Shown: one piece after another, positions 1 through 9,509 of the stretch
How the letters are laid out: each line of letters starts with the position of its first letter
Numbering within the stretch: position 1 is the first letter of the stretch
Origin: Fodinibius sp051746985
GTDB lineage: Bacteria > Bacteroidota > Rhodothermia > Balneolales > Balneolaceae
DNA: 64,000 bases
Assembly: GCA_051746985.1 (NCBI GenBank)
Contig: JBNJFP010000002.1
Coordinates: 84,389-148,388 of the forward strand
Direction: 5' to 3'
Notes under the pieces: model-generated
Told to the model about the DNA's origin: nothing
The model's database searches: none
Seen by the model: only the letters and a program-made list of their open reading frames with translations
Program-made: the position numbers and the translations under genes

Positions 1-585
1 GCCCTCGAACTTCACATCAGCGATATCTTCAATCTGCTGCACCTGCTCCATTACCTGTTTATCCTGCGGCGACACCAGCTGGCAGCCGTGCTCATCATAA
101 GCTTTGTACCCATTGTATTCTTTGGGATTGTGTGAGGCCGTCAGCATTACCCCACCGTGGCAATCTAACTCGCGAATAGCGAATGACAACTCGGGGGTAG
201 GACGCAAACCTTCAAACAGAAATACATAAATGCCATTGGCCGAAAACACATCGGCAACAACCTGAGCCAATTCTTCGGAATTATTCCGACAATCATGCGC
301 AATAACCACTTTAATCTGCTCATCGGGATAGTTCTCTTTCAAAAAATTGCTGTAGCCCTGGGTGGCCATCCCAAAGGTGTACTTGTTAACCCGGTTTGAG
401 CCTATGCCCATAATGCCGCGCAACCCGCCGGTACCGAACTCCAGATCCTTATAAAAAGCATCCGTCAGCTCTTGGTATTCTTCGTTATCCATCTTTTGAC
501 GGATGGCATTCTTTGTCGCTTCATCGTAATTGCCATTCAGCCAATGATCAATATTCTGTTTTATCTGAGGATCTAATGAGGTCAT
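1..585 (-). CDS. phospho-sugar mutase (phosphoglucomutase/phosphomannomutase), 5' part only
   Basis: Alpha-D-phosphohexomutase that moves the phosphate between C1 and C6 of a hexose phosphate in the cytoplasm. The 195 visible residues are the N-terminal third; the 3' end runs off the window. FGTGGLRG at residues 50-57 is typical of the long PgcA/PGM2-like branch, and TASHNP at 149-154 is the active-site loop, with Ser151 the phosphorylated serine. The ATG at 585 has no clear Shine-Dalgarno. It lies 31 nt downstream of lgt on the same strand and may be co-transcribed with it. Glucose versus mannose preference cannot be told from this part. Confidence 0.9.
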   Translation of the reverse strand, partial: MTSLDPQIKQNIDHWLNGNYDEATKNAIRQKMDNEEYQELTDAFYKDLEFGTGGLRGIMGIGSNRVNKYTFGMATQGYSNFLKENYPDEQIKVVIAHDCRNNSEELAQVVADVFSANGIYVFLFEGLRPTPELSFAIRELDCHGGVMLTASHNPKEYNGYKAYDEHGCQLVSPQDKQVMEQVQQIEDIADVKFEG

Positions 586-616
586 AATGATTTAAATGGT
601 TTGATGAATTAATTTT

Positions 617-1441
617 TTATTGCTGTTGGGTTGCAGGCGGCCGACTCCAGTTCACTTTTTTGATCATCAGCCAAATGCCGATGGCAATAAGTGGAATGCT
701 CAGCCATTGCCCCATATTAAATACCCAATCGGCGGCAAATGCGGCCTGCTCCATCTTGGTAAACTCCAGCAAAAAGCGTCCGGTGAAAAGCGTAGCCAGA
801 AACAGAGCAAAGAGCGAGCCTTCCGGCGGGTTTGTTTTATAACCGTGATACACCTTCCATAATATACCAAATACGATAATGCAGAGTAGCGCTTCATATA
901 GTTGGGTCGGGTGGCGTGGCAGCATATCTACTTTCGTAAAAATGACAGCCCACGGCACTTCAGTAGGTTGGCCTACAATTTCGGAGTTCATGAAGTTACC
1001 AGTTCGAATAAACGCGCCGGCAATTGCTACAACCACGACCACACGATCGGCAAGCCACATAAAATTCATATCCCTGAACTTTTTAGTAAACTGGTGCATC
1101 GCAATGACAATCCCGATAGCGGCACCATGACTGGCCAAACCGCCATGCCAGATCTTTAAGATTTCGGCCGGGTGACGTAAGTAAAATCCGGGATCATAAA
1201 AGAGCACGTGTCCCAATCGAGCACCAATAACGGTACCAATAAGAACATAAGTCAAAAGTTTATCTACTTCTTCAGGATCACGTCCGGCATGAAGAAACAT
1301 TTTGCGTGTCAGCCAAAAGCCCACCAGAAAAGAGCTGGCAAAGAGAATGCCATACCAACGTGGTTCAAGTGGTCCCAGGCTAAAGGCCACCGGATCAGCG
1401 GACCAGGTAAAAAAATCAGTTAGGAAAAGTAATAGACTCAT
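617..1441 (-). CDS. lgt: prolipoprotein diacylglyceryl transferase
   Basis: Inner-membrane enzyme that transfers diacylglycerol from phosphatidylglycerol to the lipobox cysteine of prelipoproteins, the first step of lipoprotein maturation. The 274 residues are of normal length and contain several hydrophobic segments. HGGLASHG at residues 99-106 is the conserved His loop, and the signature GAFIRTGNFMNSE lies at about 142-154 with the essential Arg at 146. The ATG at 1441 begins directly with hydrophobic sequence. Its substrates probably include the lipoproteins encoded at 16755 and 32005. Confidence 0.96.
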   Translation of the reverse strand: MSLLLFLTDFFTWSADPVAFSLGPLEPRWYGILFASSFLVGFWLTRKMFLHAGRDPEEVDKLLTYVLIGTVIGARLGHVLFYDPGFYLRHPAEILKIWHGGLASHGAAIGIVIAMHQFTKKFRDMNFMWLADRVVVVVAIAGAFIRTGNFMNSEIVGQPTEVPWAVIFTKVDMLPRHPTQLYEALLCIIVFGILWKVYHGYKTNPPEGSLFALFLATLFTGRFLLEFTKMEQAAFAADWVFNMGQWLSIPLIAIGIWLMIKKVNWSRPPATQQQ

Positions 1442-1483
1442 TATGAAATGTATCAGTTAATAAAATATTAAAGATTCAATCTC

Positions 1484-1510
1484 CCTTAATCCCTCTTCTC
1501 CAAGAGGAAC
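1484..1510. repeat. intergenic palindromic repeat, lgt-cysS spacer
   Basis: CCTCTT at 1492-1497 and AAGAGG at 1502-1507 form a 6-bp stem around CTCC, preceded by a CCCTTAATCC box. The arrangement matches the palindrome at 63401-63427, which has a CCCCCTT/AAGGGGG stem behind CCCCTAAC. Both look like members of one degenerate genome-wide intergenic repeat. No gene is seen in the 161-bp spacer. Confidence 0.5.
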
Positions 1511-1602
1511 ATTAGTTTGGTGCATATTCAAATCATAGAGTTCCTCATTGAAGAAGGAAGTCAGGAGGACTAACTCATATGATTCCATATATCAATATAA
1601 TT

Positions 1603-3054
1603 CTACGATACAATTTTATACTCCGTGCCTTCGGGGCTGTCCATCAGTTTGATATCCAATTCTTCAAGACGATCACGGATCATATCCGAGAGCGCAAAGT
1701 TTTTTTCGTGTCGTGCATTCTTTCGGATCTCAATGAGCACTTGAATCAGATCTTCAGTCTTGTCATCTCCGGCAGCCTCCTTCTGCTCCGGCCATAGCCC
1801 CAGCACGCCATCAACCGCATTCCGTAGAAACTCCTGGATGTCTTCAATGTTCTCAGGGGTATCACCACTATTAATATTTTTTCTGATACCCTTTAACTCC
1901 TCAAAGAGAACGGCGATAGCTTGTGCGGTATTGAAATCGTCGTTGAGTTTACTTTCCAGCTCCTCTTTCAGGGCATCCAGATCGTAAGAATCACCCCCTT
2001 CACTTTCAGCATTATCAATAGTGCGAACCATATCTTGCAGGCTACGGAGGCCATTTTCGGCCCCGGCAAGCGCATCCTCAGAAAAATCAGTAGTACTGCG
2101 ATAGTGACTTTGCAGTAAGAAAAAGCGAATAATCTGCGGATCCCAGGCACGGGTCAACAGTTCGTGATCACCGGAAAAAAACTGATGCAGTGAAATCGCA
2201 TTTCCGAGCGACTTGCCCATCTTTTGTCCTTCAAGAGTCACCATGTTGTTGTGCATCCAGTAGTTGGCAAACGGCTTGTTAAAAGCGCCCTCACTTTGGG
2301 CAATTTCGCATTCGTGATGCGGAAACTGGTTATCCATACCGCCGCCGTGGATATCAAAGTTTTTGCCCAGATACTTGGTGGACATGGCCGAGCACTCCAC
2401 GTGCCAGCCGGGATAGCCCATGCCCCAGGGCGAAGGCCATTTCATAATATGACCGTCATCAGCTTTCTTCCAGAGGGCAAAATCTTCGGGCGACCGCTTG
2501 TCGCTGGCCGTTTCGATGCGGGTGCCGCTTTCCTGCTCTTCGATATCACGACCGCTGAGCTTGCCGTACTCCTCATCCGAGGAAACATCAAAATACACGT
2601 TGCCATCGGTTTCGTAAGCATGACCATTTTCGAGCAGTTTTTTAACCATCTCGATCTGCTCGATGATATGTCCCGTTGCACGGGGCGAAATATCGGGACG
2701 CTGAACGCCGAGGGCATCCATATCGCGGAAGTAGTTGTAGGTATATTTTTCCGCAATTTCCATGGGCTCCAGTTTTTCAATGGCGGCCTGCTTTTCCAGC
2801 TTGTCTTCCCCCTGATCGGCATCGTCGGTCAGGTGTCCCACATCCGTAATATTTTGTACGTATCGAACTTTATATCCCAGGTAACGCAGGTAGCGCACTA
2901 CAATATCAAAAGAGACATAACTTTTGGCATGCCCCAAATGGGGATCCCCATAAACCGTTGGCCCACAAACGTAAATACCAACGAAACCATCTTCAATAGG
3001 TTTAAACTCTTCTTTCTTTCGGTTAAGCGTATTGTAAATATGAAGTTTATCCAT
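1603..3054 (-). CDS. cysS: cysteine--tRNA ligase
   Basis: Class I aminoacyl-tRNA synthetase that charges tRNA-Cys. The 483 residues are of standard length. The zinc ligand Cys30 precedes GPTVYG, and HLGH at 39-42 is the HIGH motif. Further zinc ligands lie in WHVECSAMS and HHECEIAQSE, and KMGKSLGN is the KMSKS loop. The anticodon-binding DALR-type region follows. The ATG at 3054 lies about 50 nt downstream of a TTG-N21-TATCTTTG promoter-like element on the same strand. Confidence 0.97.
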   Translation of the reverse strand: MDKLHIYNTLNRKKEEFKPIEDGFVGIYVCGPTVYGDPHLGHAKSYVSFDIVVRYLRYLGYKVRYVQNITDVGHLTDDADQGEDKLEKQAAIEKLEPMEIAEKYTYNYFRDMDALGVQRPDISPRATGHIIEQIEMVKKLLENGHAYETDGNVYFDVSSDEEYGKLSGRDIEEQESGTRIETASDKRSPEDFALWKKADDGHIMKWPSPWGMGYPGWHVECSAMSTKYLGKNFDIHGGGMDNQFPHHECEIAQSEGAFNKPFANYWMHNNMVTLEGQKMGKSLGNAISLHQFFSGDHELLTRAWDPQIIRFFLLQSHYRSTTDFSEDALAGAENGLRSLQDMVRTIDNAESEGGDSYDLDALKEELESKLNDDFNTAQAIAVLFEELKGIRKNINSGDTPENIEDIQEFLRNAVDGVLGLWPEQKEAAGDDKTEDLIQVLIEIRKNARHEKNFALSDMIRDRLEELDIKLMDSPEGTEYKIVS

Positions 3055-3104
3055 TATCAGGATGAATGCTTATTAATCTAATCGCTAAATTGGTTTTCAG
3101 TTCG

Positions 3105-3136
3105 CAAAGATAACGTTTCGTAGCGTTAGTTGACAA
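3105..3136 (-). promoter_or_regulatory. Bacteroidota-type promoter candidate for cysS
   Basis: On the minus strand the sequence reads TTG (3134-3136), 21 nt, then TATCTTTG (3105-3112). This fits the Bacteroidota consensus TTG-N19-22-TAnnTTTG. The expected start site is roughly 45 nt before the cysS ATG. Supported by pattern only. Confidence 0.5.
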
Positions 3137-3171
3137 CGCGCATCACCGTAAAAACGTTGCGCCAACTGCCC

Positions 3172-6100
3172 TTAATTATTGTTGAATAACCCTTTAATCA
3201 GGTTCCCGCCTTTTTCTTTCAGGTAATCTTTAACGATGGGCTCAATCGCTTCTTTGTCGGGCCTGAGATTGGGATCTTCTTGCGTGCCGGTCATACGCAT
3301 TGGCACCATAATGGTACCGTTGTCCTGAGTTAGTGCTTCCACAGCCTGGGAGCTAATCACCGAGGCAATACCTTTTTTGAATCGGCCCGGCAGATACAGC
3401 TGCGTTTTATAGTCGATATCGCCCTTTACCATATGCTGGGTTCCATCGAGTTCCAGACCGATATCATCGCTGGTCATCTTCAGGTCATTAATGGTAAAAA
3501 TGCTTTTTTCAAGCTTATAGGTACTATTAAACTCATCAAGGCCAATATTGTTAAACTCGTTGGCACTGAACAGCGAGGCCAAACGCTCCTGTATAGGATG
3601 TCCCTGAATGCGAGAATTGGTCATCCCGAAGTTGCCGTCCATGGTTGAGGTTTCGATCAGCGGTTCCAGAAACTCATTGAGTTCGGTAAAATATTCGACA
3701 TCTGCGCTGAATGCTCCCGATACATATTCATGAAACTTACTGTCTTCACCCAGCACGCTGAATTCATCAAAAAAGGCAGCAGCCTGCAATCCACTGAGCG
3801 ATCCATTGAAATTGATTTCCGTGCGTTCGGGGTCGGGCACATCCCAGGTAAACGCCCCGCTGGCTTCTCCATCAAAAAGATTGACCGAAGCCTGCTCCAT
3901 CACTATTTGATCGGGCGTTGTTGAGGCCTGGGCCGTTAGATTTGTCATCGTCACCCCAGTCACAATCATTTCATCTATTTCGGCACTGACCGAACTGGTT
4001 AAATCCGGCAGGTGAATGGGGATCGGTTCTGTTTCAGTAGTATCACTCCAGTCAATAAGCTCATCCAAATTCAGCAACTCACTTTTATACGAACCGGTTA
4101 AATGGGGCGTGGTTTCGCGATCTTCTTCGGCTTTCAGATACTCTATATAATCAGCCAAAGAACCCGAAAGTGCGATATCAGACGAACCAATATTAAAGCT
4201 CAGCTGCTCCAAATCCACCGAGCCGGGCGACAGGTTGAGCTCACCGTTGAGGTCGGTCACCGGTTGAATCATTGCTTCGCCATCCATATTAATGTCTTGT
4301 GCCGTAAGCCGTCCATTGAACTGCATATTAACAGGATCGTTAGGCGCCCCCTGGACCTGCAGGTTTACATCGGCCACACCCGTGAGCTCGGTCAGCGTGG
4401 GCTCAAGCTCGTAGTAATCCTTTATTTGATTTAGCGCCGCCTTACCAGTCAGCGTGATGTCCACGGTACGGTCGTCGCCGAGGTAGTTCTGCATACTTCC
4501 CGACACGCCAAGATTGTTATCACCTGTTACAAAACTCGCTTTCGATATAGTGATGGCGGGCCCACTCAGTGACGATTCGAGTGTAATATCTTCGATGGGA
4601 TTGCCCAGTGATTTGTGACTAATAAATCCATCTGCCAGCGAAATACTACCCGATTGCACGGCATTTTCGATCTGATCGGCCTTACCCTTAAGCACGGCGT
4701 TGGCTTTAAACTGTCCGCGCATAGTCAGCGTATCCTCGTCGATGGGATAAAAATCCTTAATTGTAGCGAGATCAAAATTAAGATCAGTTGTTAGATCGAT
4801 GTTTCGTTGTTCTTCGTTCATGGGCTCGTTGATCGTCCCATTCATCGAAAACGTATTGGCCGCGGCCTGCAGCTCCATGTTATTTATGGTGATGACCGAC
4901 TGATTCGCCTCAGCGTCGATGGAAATGTTTTCAATGGGTTTAGCTACTTCGGCATATTTGAGGAGTCCGTCGCTAAGTGTTATCACCGCATCAAAGGTAG
5001 CTTCTTCCGGCACATCCATGCGACCCGAAGCCTGTCCCTTTGCGGTAAGCTGTCCGCTAAGATCGTCGATATCAAATTCGCTGATGTCATAAAAATCACG
5101 AACGGTAGCCAGGTCCACATCCGAATCAAAATTGATGGCAAAGGTACCGTCTTCTTCCAGTGGCTGTTCAATCCTTCCATCCGCCGACACATCATTTTCT
5201 CCCGCCTGTGCAGTAAATGTTTCTATGGATACCAGCTCGTTAGAGGCATTGGCATTAAGTTGAATATTTTCGATGGGCTGAGGCAGATCAGGGTTTTTGA
5301 CGTAGCCATCGGTAATAGATACATCAAAGTTAATGGCAGGAAACTCATCCCCTAAAAGCGGACCCGAAACCGTGCCCTCAATGCCCAGTGACCCACGACT
5401 TTCAAGTCCCTGAGTGTATTCTTCATATTCAGCAGGAACCAGTCGCAACAGTTCGCCAAAGTTATCCGATGATGACTGAATGCTAAGATCACTGTTTAGA
5501 TCGTTGCTCCAGTCAGAGAGCGATCCCGTCAAATTGAGCGCCAGTCCACGGATGGATAAAGTGCCCTCGTCGAGCGTTAGGGTTTCATTTTCCAGATCAA
5601 TGGTTGACTGCTGACTCATACTCAACGGCAATCCATTCAGGTAACGGCTGTCTTCGACGGATGCCGATAAACCTCCAATATCAAGATCGATGGTACTTTG
5701 GATCAGGTCGGCATAGCTGAGCGAAATATCAGCATTTAGATCATCAATCTGCGCATGGGTGTTCGAAGTTTCATCGCGATAGCCAAAATCTCCACCGCTA
5801 ATATTAAAGTAGGGAATGTTGATCCCCAGGGTTTCGGCCGTAGTGTCGGCTTCGGTTTCCCCGGCCAATAAAAAATCAATATTGGTAGTGCTGTCTGCAT
5901 TTATGACATAGGTAAACCGCGGATTTTGCAGGCTTATTTCCGAAATGCTGATTTCATCACCGAGCAAAGAAAACAGCTCTACAGAAACCACGAGCTCATC
6001 CAGTGAAAGCAGGGTATCGTCTTCGGTTTCGCCGGGAATGCTCATTTTCTGGATGCTGACACCCGGGCGGGGAAACGTACTGAACAGCGTCAGCGACATT

Positions 6101-6252
6101 TTTTCTACGTTTACGGTACGTCCCACGGCCTCATCCACATACGGCATTACGGTACTTTTGAGGCGATCGTCCGTAAAATAAATATTGAGTCCAATGATAA
6201 TCACGATAAATAATCCAACTACAGCAGCGGCAATCTTTAGAAATGTTTTCAT
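3172..6252 (-). CDS. AsmA family protein
   Basis: Large 1026-residue protein with one N-terminal membrane anchor (about residues 5-27). The long, beta-rich, low-complexity periplasmic body has repeated blocks (NPIEDITLESS, QPIENIQLN, KPIENISIDA) spaced about 100 residues apart, followed by an AsmA-type C-terminal region (residues about 820-1010). AsmA relatives (AsmA, TamB, YhdP) are hydrophobic-groove proteins implicated in moving phospholipid between membranes; that role is inferred from the family. It stands alone, 117 nt upstream of cysS on the same strand. The ATG at 6252 directly precedes the signal anchor. Confidence 0.85.
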   Translation of the reverse strand: MKTFLKIAAAVVGLFIVIIIGLNIYFTDDRLKSTVMPYVDEAVGRTVNVEKMSLTLFSTFPRPGVSIQKMSIPGETEDDTLLSLDELVVSVELFSLLGDEISISEISLQNPRFTYVINADSTTNIDFLLAGETEADTTAETLGINIPYFNISGGDFGYRDETSNTHAQIDDLNADISLSYADLIQSTIDLDIGGLSASVEDSRYLNGLPLSMSQQSTIDLENETLTLDEGTLSIRGLALNLTGSLSDWSNDLNSDLSIQSSSDNFGELLRLVPAEYEEYTQGLESRGSLGIEGTVSGPLLGDEFPAINFDVSITDGYVKNPDLPQPIENIQLNANASNELVSIETFTAQAGENDVSADGRIEQPLEEDGTFAINFDSDVDLATVRDFYDISEFDIDDLSGQLTAKGQASGRMDVPEEATFDAVITLSDGLLKYAEVAKPIENISIDAEANQSVITINNMELQAAANTFSMNGTINEPMNEEQRNIDLTTDLNFDLATIKDFYPIDEDTLTMRGQFKANAVLKGKADQIENAVQSGSISLADGFISHKSLGNPIEDITLESSLSGPAITISKASFVTGDNNLGVSGSMQNYLGDDRTVDITLTGKAALNQIKDYYELEPTLTELTGVADVNLQVQGAPNDPVNMQFNGRLTAQDINMDGEAMIQPVTDLNGELNLSPGSVDLEQLSFNIGSSDIALSGSLADYIEYLKAEEDRETTPHLTGSYKSELLNLDELIDWSDTTETEPIPIHLPDLTSSVSAEIDEMIVTGVTMTNLTAQASTTPDQIVMEQASVNLFDGEASGAFTWDVPDPERTEINFNGSLSGLQAAAFFDEFSVLGEDSKFHEYVSGAFSADVEYFTELNEFLEPLIETSTMDGNFGMTNSRIQGHPIQERLASLFSANEFNNIGLDEFNSTYKLEKSIFTINDLKMTSDDIGLELDGTQHMVKGDIDYKTQLYLPGRFKKGIASVISSQAVEALTQDNGTIMVPMRMTGTQEDPNLRPDKEAIEPIVKDYLKEKGGNLIKGLFNNN

Positions 6253-6463
6253 AATAATGGTCTCAATTGAAGTTGTATCCCGTTGGTATTACAAACTGAC
6301 ATCCGCCAGCGTTTTTTTATTGTGTGATCGGATGCACTGGATAATATAAAGAACCTCGACAATTAATAATGATCCCGTGGAGTAAAAAATCGAATAAATT
6401 CCTGCAAGTTCCTTATGTTATATTCTAATCAGAAAATCGGTTGGTAAAATATAAAAGTTTATC

Positions 6464-7135
6464 ATGTTAAATTGGGGTTCAGGAGCAGATAATCCAAAAT
6501 TTAAACAGCGTCGGCGCCGCCTGGTGGATACGCTGGCCGAAAAAGGAATCAAAGATCATCGTGTACTCGATGCTTTTAATACCGTACCGCGTCATATTTT
6601 TGTAGATACGGCCCTGCAGGATCGGGCGTACAAAGATTCAGCTCTTCCCATCGGTAAAAAGCAAACAATATCGCAGCCCTACACTGTAGCTCGTCAAACG
6701 GAACTGCTCGAAGCCAAGCCCGGAGAAAAAGTGCTCGAAATTGGTACAGGATCGGGATATCAGGCCGCGATTTTATGCGAGCTGGGCGCCGAAGTCTATA
6801 CCGTAGAGCGTCATAAAGAACTCTATCAACGAGCCCGCTCTATTTTAAGGGAGCTGGGCTACTCGGTGCGCGCCAAACTGGGTGATGGCACCTTGGGATG
6901 GTCCGCCTATGCTCCGTACGATGCGATCGTAGTTACGGCCGGCGCTCCGGTAGTGCCCGAAGATCTCGTCGATCAGCTGAATATAAACGGACGACTGGTA
7001 GTACCCGTGGGCGACGATCAAAAGCAGGAGATGGTGCGCATCATTAAAATCCGTAAAGACGAATTTGAAGAAGAACATTTCAGCGACTTTAAGTTTGTCC
7101 CACTCATCGGCAAAAAAGGCTGGAAAAATAAATAG
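6464..7135 (+). CDS. pcm: protein-L-isoaspartate(D-aspartate) O-methyltransferase
   Basis: SAM-dependent repair methyltransferase acting on isoaspartyl residues of aged proteins. The 223 residues match the family. LPIGKKQTISQPYTVA at 61-76 is the substrate-binding segment, and VLEIGTGSGYQAA at 90-102 is motif I of the Rossmann fold, followed by YTVER (motif post-I). It has a slightly extended N-terminus compared with the E. coli enzyme. It is the first plus-strand gene after the AsmA gene, across a 211-bp divergent spacer. Confidence 0.95.
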   Translation: MLNWGSGADNPKFKQRRRRLVDTLAEKGIKDHRVLDAFNTVPRHIFVDTALQDRAYKDSALPIGKKQTISQPYTVARQTELLEAKPGEKVLEIGTGSGYQAAILCELGAEVYTVERHKELYQRARSILRELGYSVRAKLGDGTLGWSAYAPYDAIVVTAGAPVVPEDLVDQLNINGRLVVPVGDDQKQEMVRIIKIRKDEFEEEHFSDFKFVPLIGKKGWKNK

Positions 7136-7226
7136 GAATTAAAAATGAAAGATCGATAAATGAAAAATTACGTTTTATATTCGACTCCAATTTCGAACTG
7201 ATTTTTCATTTTTAACTATTTTTGAT

Positions 7227-8357
7227 TTGTCACAAAGCGACCATTCTGAAAACACAGACCAAGGAGATCAGACAAGCTGGAAAGAATATCCCTTTCTGTT
7301 AATCAAAGGATTTTTGATGGGATCAGCGGATGTCGTACCGGGCGTTAGCGGGGGAACGCTGGCCCTGATCGTAGGCATCTATAGCCGACTGATTAACGCT
7401 ATCAAAAGCTTCGATGTACGTTTTGCAAGGCGCATTTTCAGCCTGAAATTTCGAGTGGCCTTAAATGGTGTCCACTGGAAATTTATGGTGATGCTGCTCT
7501 CGGGCATTTTTAGTGCCCTGCTGTTTTTTACCAAAGTCGTGCCCCTGCAAGTATATATGTTTACCAACCCCGAGCTTGTTTACGGGCTCTTTTTTGGATT
7601 GATTGTGGGATCCATATTCGTGTTAATTAAAGCGATTGATGGATTTAACTGGATTCACGGGCTGTTCGTTTTGTTGGGGACAATAATTGGTTTCTGGGTT
7701 GTTACATTGGTACCCACCGATACCCCGGAAGCCCCGTGGTTCATATTCGTCAGCGGGTCTATTGCCATTTGTGCGATGATATTGCCCGGCATTTCGGGAT
7801 CCTATTTTTTGCTGATCTTACGGAAATACGATTACATACTGTCACAATTTGGTAAGCTTGGAACCCCCGAAATGACGGGAGGACTGTTAGCCCTACTCCC
7901 CTTTATCGCTGGTGCCATCGTTGGGTTAGCACTTTTTGCGCGATTACTTTCGTGGTTATTAAATCGCTATGAAGCAAAAACATTAGCCGTTCTTATCGGC
8001 TTTTTAATTGGATCACTCTACGTTATCTGGCCGTATCAAGATCGTACCTACGAGCAGTTCGTTAGCAAGACCGAAGTGGTGGCCTACGAAAGTACCGAGG
8101 CCGAGCAATTGCGCAGTAATCCGCCCAGCACGAACCGTCCGGAATTCAAGCAGCTCGGTGAGGTTGTCAATACCAATGGCGCACAAAAAGATGTGGAAAT
8201 TTTGACAGTCAAAAACAAGCTCGTAAAGAGTGATCCATTCATCCCATATTTTACCGTTCAGGAGGCTGGAACAGCCCATTTCTGGAGTGGTATCTGGGGG
8301 ATGCTCATCGGCCTGGTTATGGTGATGGGGCTTGACTATTTACGCACGGAAACCTAA
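7227..8357 (+). CDS. DUF368 (PopT-type) polytopic membrane protein
   Basis: Integral membrane protein of 376 residues. It opens with the DUF368 hallmark GSADVVPGVSGGT at about 32-44 and carries a second copy-like motif MILPGISGSYFLL near 190. DUF368/PopT proteins are reported to recycle undecaprenyl phosphate across the inner membrane, so a role in cell-envelope lipid carrier recycling is inferred. The start is TTG at 7227: no ATG or GTG lies between the in-frame stop at 7161 and the conserved region, and the LLIKGF segment before the first internal Met is conserved in the family. An extra hydrophilic loop (about residues 275-340) precedes the last membrane segment. Confidence 0.87.
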   Translation: MSQSDHSENTDQGDQTSWKEYPFLLIKGFLMGSADVVPGVSGGTLALIVGIYSRLINAIKSFDVRFARRIFSLKFRVALNGVHWKFMVMLLSGIFSALLFFTKVVPLQVYMFTNPELVYGLFFGLIVGSIFVLIKAIDGFNWIHGLFVLLGTIIGFWVVTLVPTDTPEAPWFIFVSGSIAICAMILPGISGSYFLLILRKYDYILSQFGKLGTPEMTGGLLALLPFIAGAIVGLALFARLLSWLLNRYEAKTLAVLIGFLIGSLYVIWPYQDRTYEQFVSKTEVVAYESTEAEQLRSNPPSTNRPEFKQLGEVVNTNGAQKDVEILTVKNKLVKSDPFIPYFTVQEAGTAHFWSGIWGMLIGLVMVMGLDYLRTET

Positions 8358-8398
8358 CGTTAAATAAACGAGTCAACCGCCATCAAAAGACAGCTATT

Positions 8399-9391
8399 AT
8401 GAAGGCTATTAAAAAAATATTGGTCCCTACCGACTTTTCAGAAAATGCTCAGCTGGCGTATCGACATGCCCAGGAAATTGCTCATCGTGTGGGCGCAAAA
8501 GTGGATTTCATTCACATTATCCCCACCCTTACCTATTTCCATAAAAGCTTGTCGAATATGCAGGCCCCGCTGAATTTGGATGATGAAATTTATCCCTCGG
8601 CGCAAAAGGAAGCTATCCACCAAATCCAATCGGCAATGGATGATTATATCGCTGGTGAAACCAAAGGAGAAGCTGTATGTAAGGTTGACCGAAAACCTTC
8701 GATTGCCATCGCAGAATACGCCCGCCAAAACAATCATGATCTCATTTTGATGGCATCAAAAGGTCATCACAAATCGAATTTGATGCGCGGCTCTACCACA
8801 AACAAAGTAGTTCGACACTCTTCGGTCCCGGTATTTACGGTGGATGAGGGCTTAAATGCAGAAGGATTGAAAGAAATTATGGTCCCTACCGATGGATCAG
8901 CGCTGTCATTTTCTGCCCTTCCGATGGCATTAACGTTTGCAAAGATTTATGATGCAGATATTACATTTTACCACGTGCAGGAAATGTATGGCAGCCCGCT
9001 TGATTCAGAGGCCCATAATCCGCAGAAAACAGACAAGCAGAATATTTATGAGCTGCTGATGGATCGGCTTGACGATTACCTCTCATCGGAGGGTATTGAA
9101 AACATAACCATCGCTCGCGGTGAGGCTGATTTTCGAGATCAGTTTGTGGTATCTGATAATGCGTCAAGCTTTCGTATCGATACCTATACGGCCATTGAAC
9201 GCGGTGTTTCGGCACACTTGGGCATCGAGGAGTATGCGGCCGAACATGCCGATGTTGTAGTAATGGCCACCCATGGACACAGCGGATTTGCACACTTGCT
9301 GTTGGGATCTACCACTGAAAAAGTGGCTCAATCGCTAAGCACACCGGTAGTCACGATTCGTCCGGATATGGAGCTGCTTTCCGAAAAATAA
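8399..9391 (+). CDS. universal stress protein, tandem UspA domains
   Basis: Two UspA folds in one 330-residue chain. The first begins KKILVPTDFS and ends with the ATP-loop motif GHHKSNLMRGSTTNKVV (about 122-138). The second begins IMVPTDGS near 160 and ends GHSGFAHLLLGSTTEKVA. Both retain the G-x2-G-x9-GS/T ATP-binding pattern. Tandem Usp proteins act in stress adaptation; no specific partner is evident. It follows the DUF368 gene by 41 nt and is terminated by the hairpin at 9458. Confidence 0.93.
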   Translation: MKAIKKILVPTDFSENAQLAYRHAQEIAHRVGAKVDFIHIIPTLTYFHKSLSNMQAPLNLDDEIYPSAQKEAIHQIQSAMDDYIAGETKGEAVCKVDRKPSIAIAEYARQNNHDLILMASKGHHKSNLMRGSTTNKVVRHSSVPVFTVDEGLNAEGLKEIMVPTDGSALSFSALPMALTFAKIYDADITFYHVQEMYGSPLDSEAHNPQKTDKQNIYELLMDRLDDYLSSEGIENITIARGEADFRDQFVVSDNASSFRIDTYTAIERGVSAHLGIEEYAAEHADVVVMATHGHSGFAHLLLGSTTEKVAQSLSTPVVTIRPDMELLSEK

Positions 9392-9457
9392 CGTTTCTAC
9401 CTGCCAAAAGGATAAAGTGTACGGAGATTAATACCTACGTTTATCATATTACTAAAC

Positions 9458-9489
9458 AAAAAGGCCGAGGATTGTCCCCGGCCTTTTTT
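9458..9489. terminator. bidirectional terminator between usp and mscS
   Basis: AAAAAGGCCG pairs with CGGCCTTTTTT, continued by GG/CC across one A-C mismatch, with a short ATTGTC-type loop. The A-run and T-run let it work in both directions between the convergent genes. Confidence 0.85.
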
Positions 9490-9509
9490 ATTGTATATTT
9501 CTTTATCAA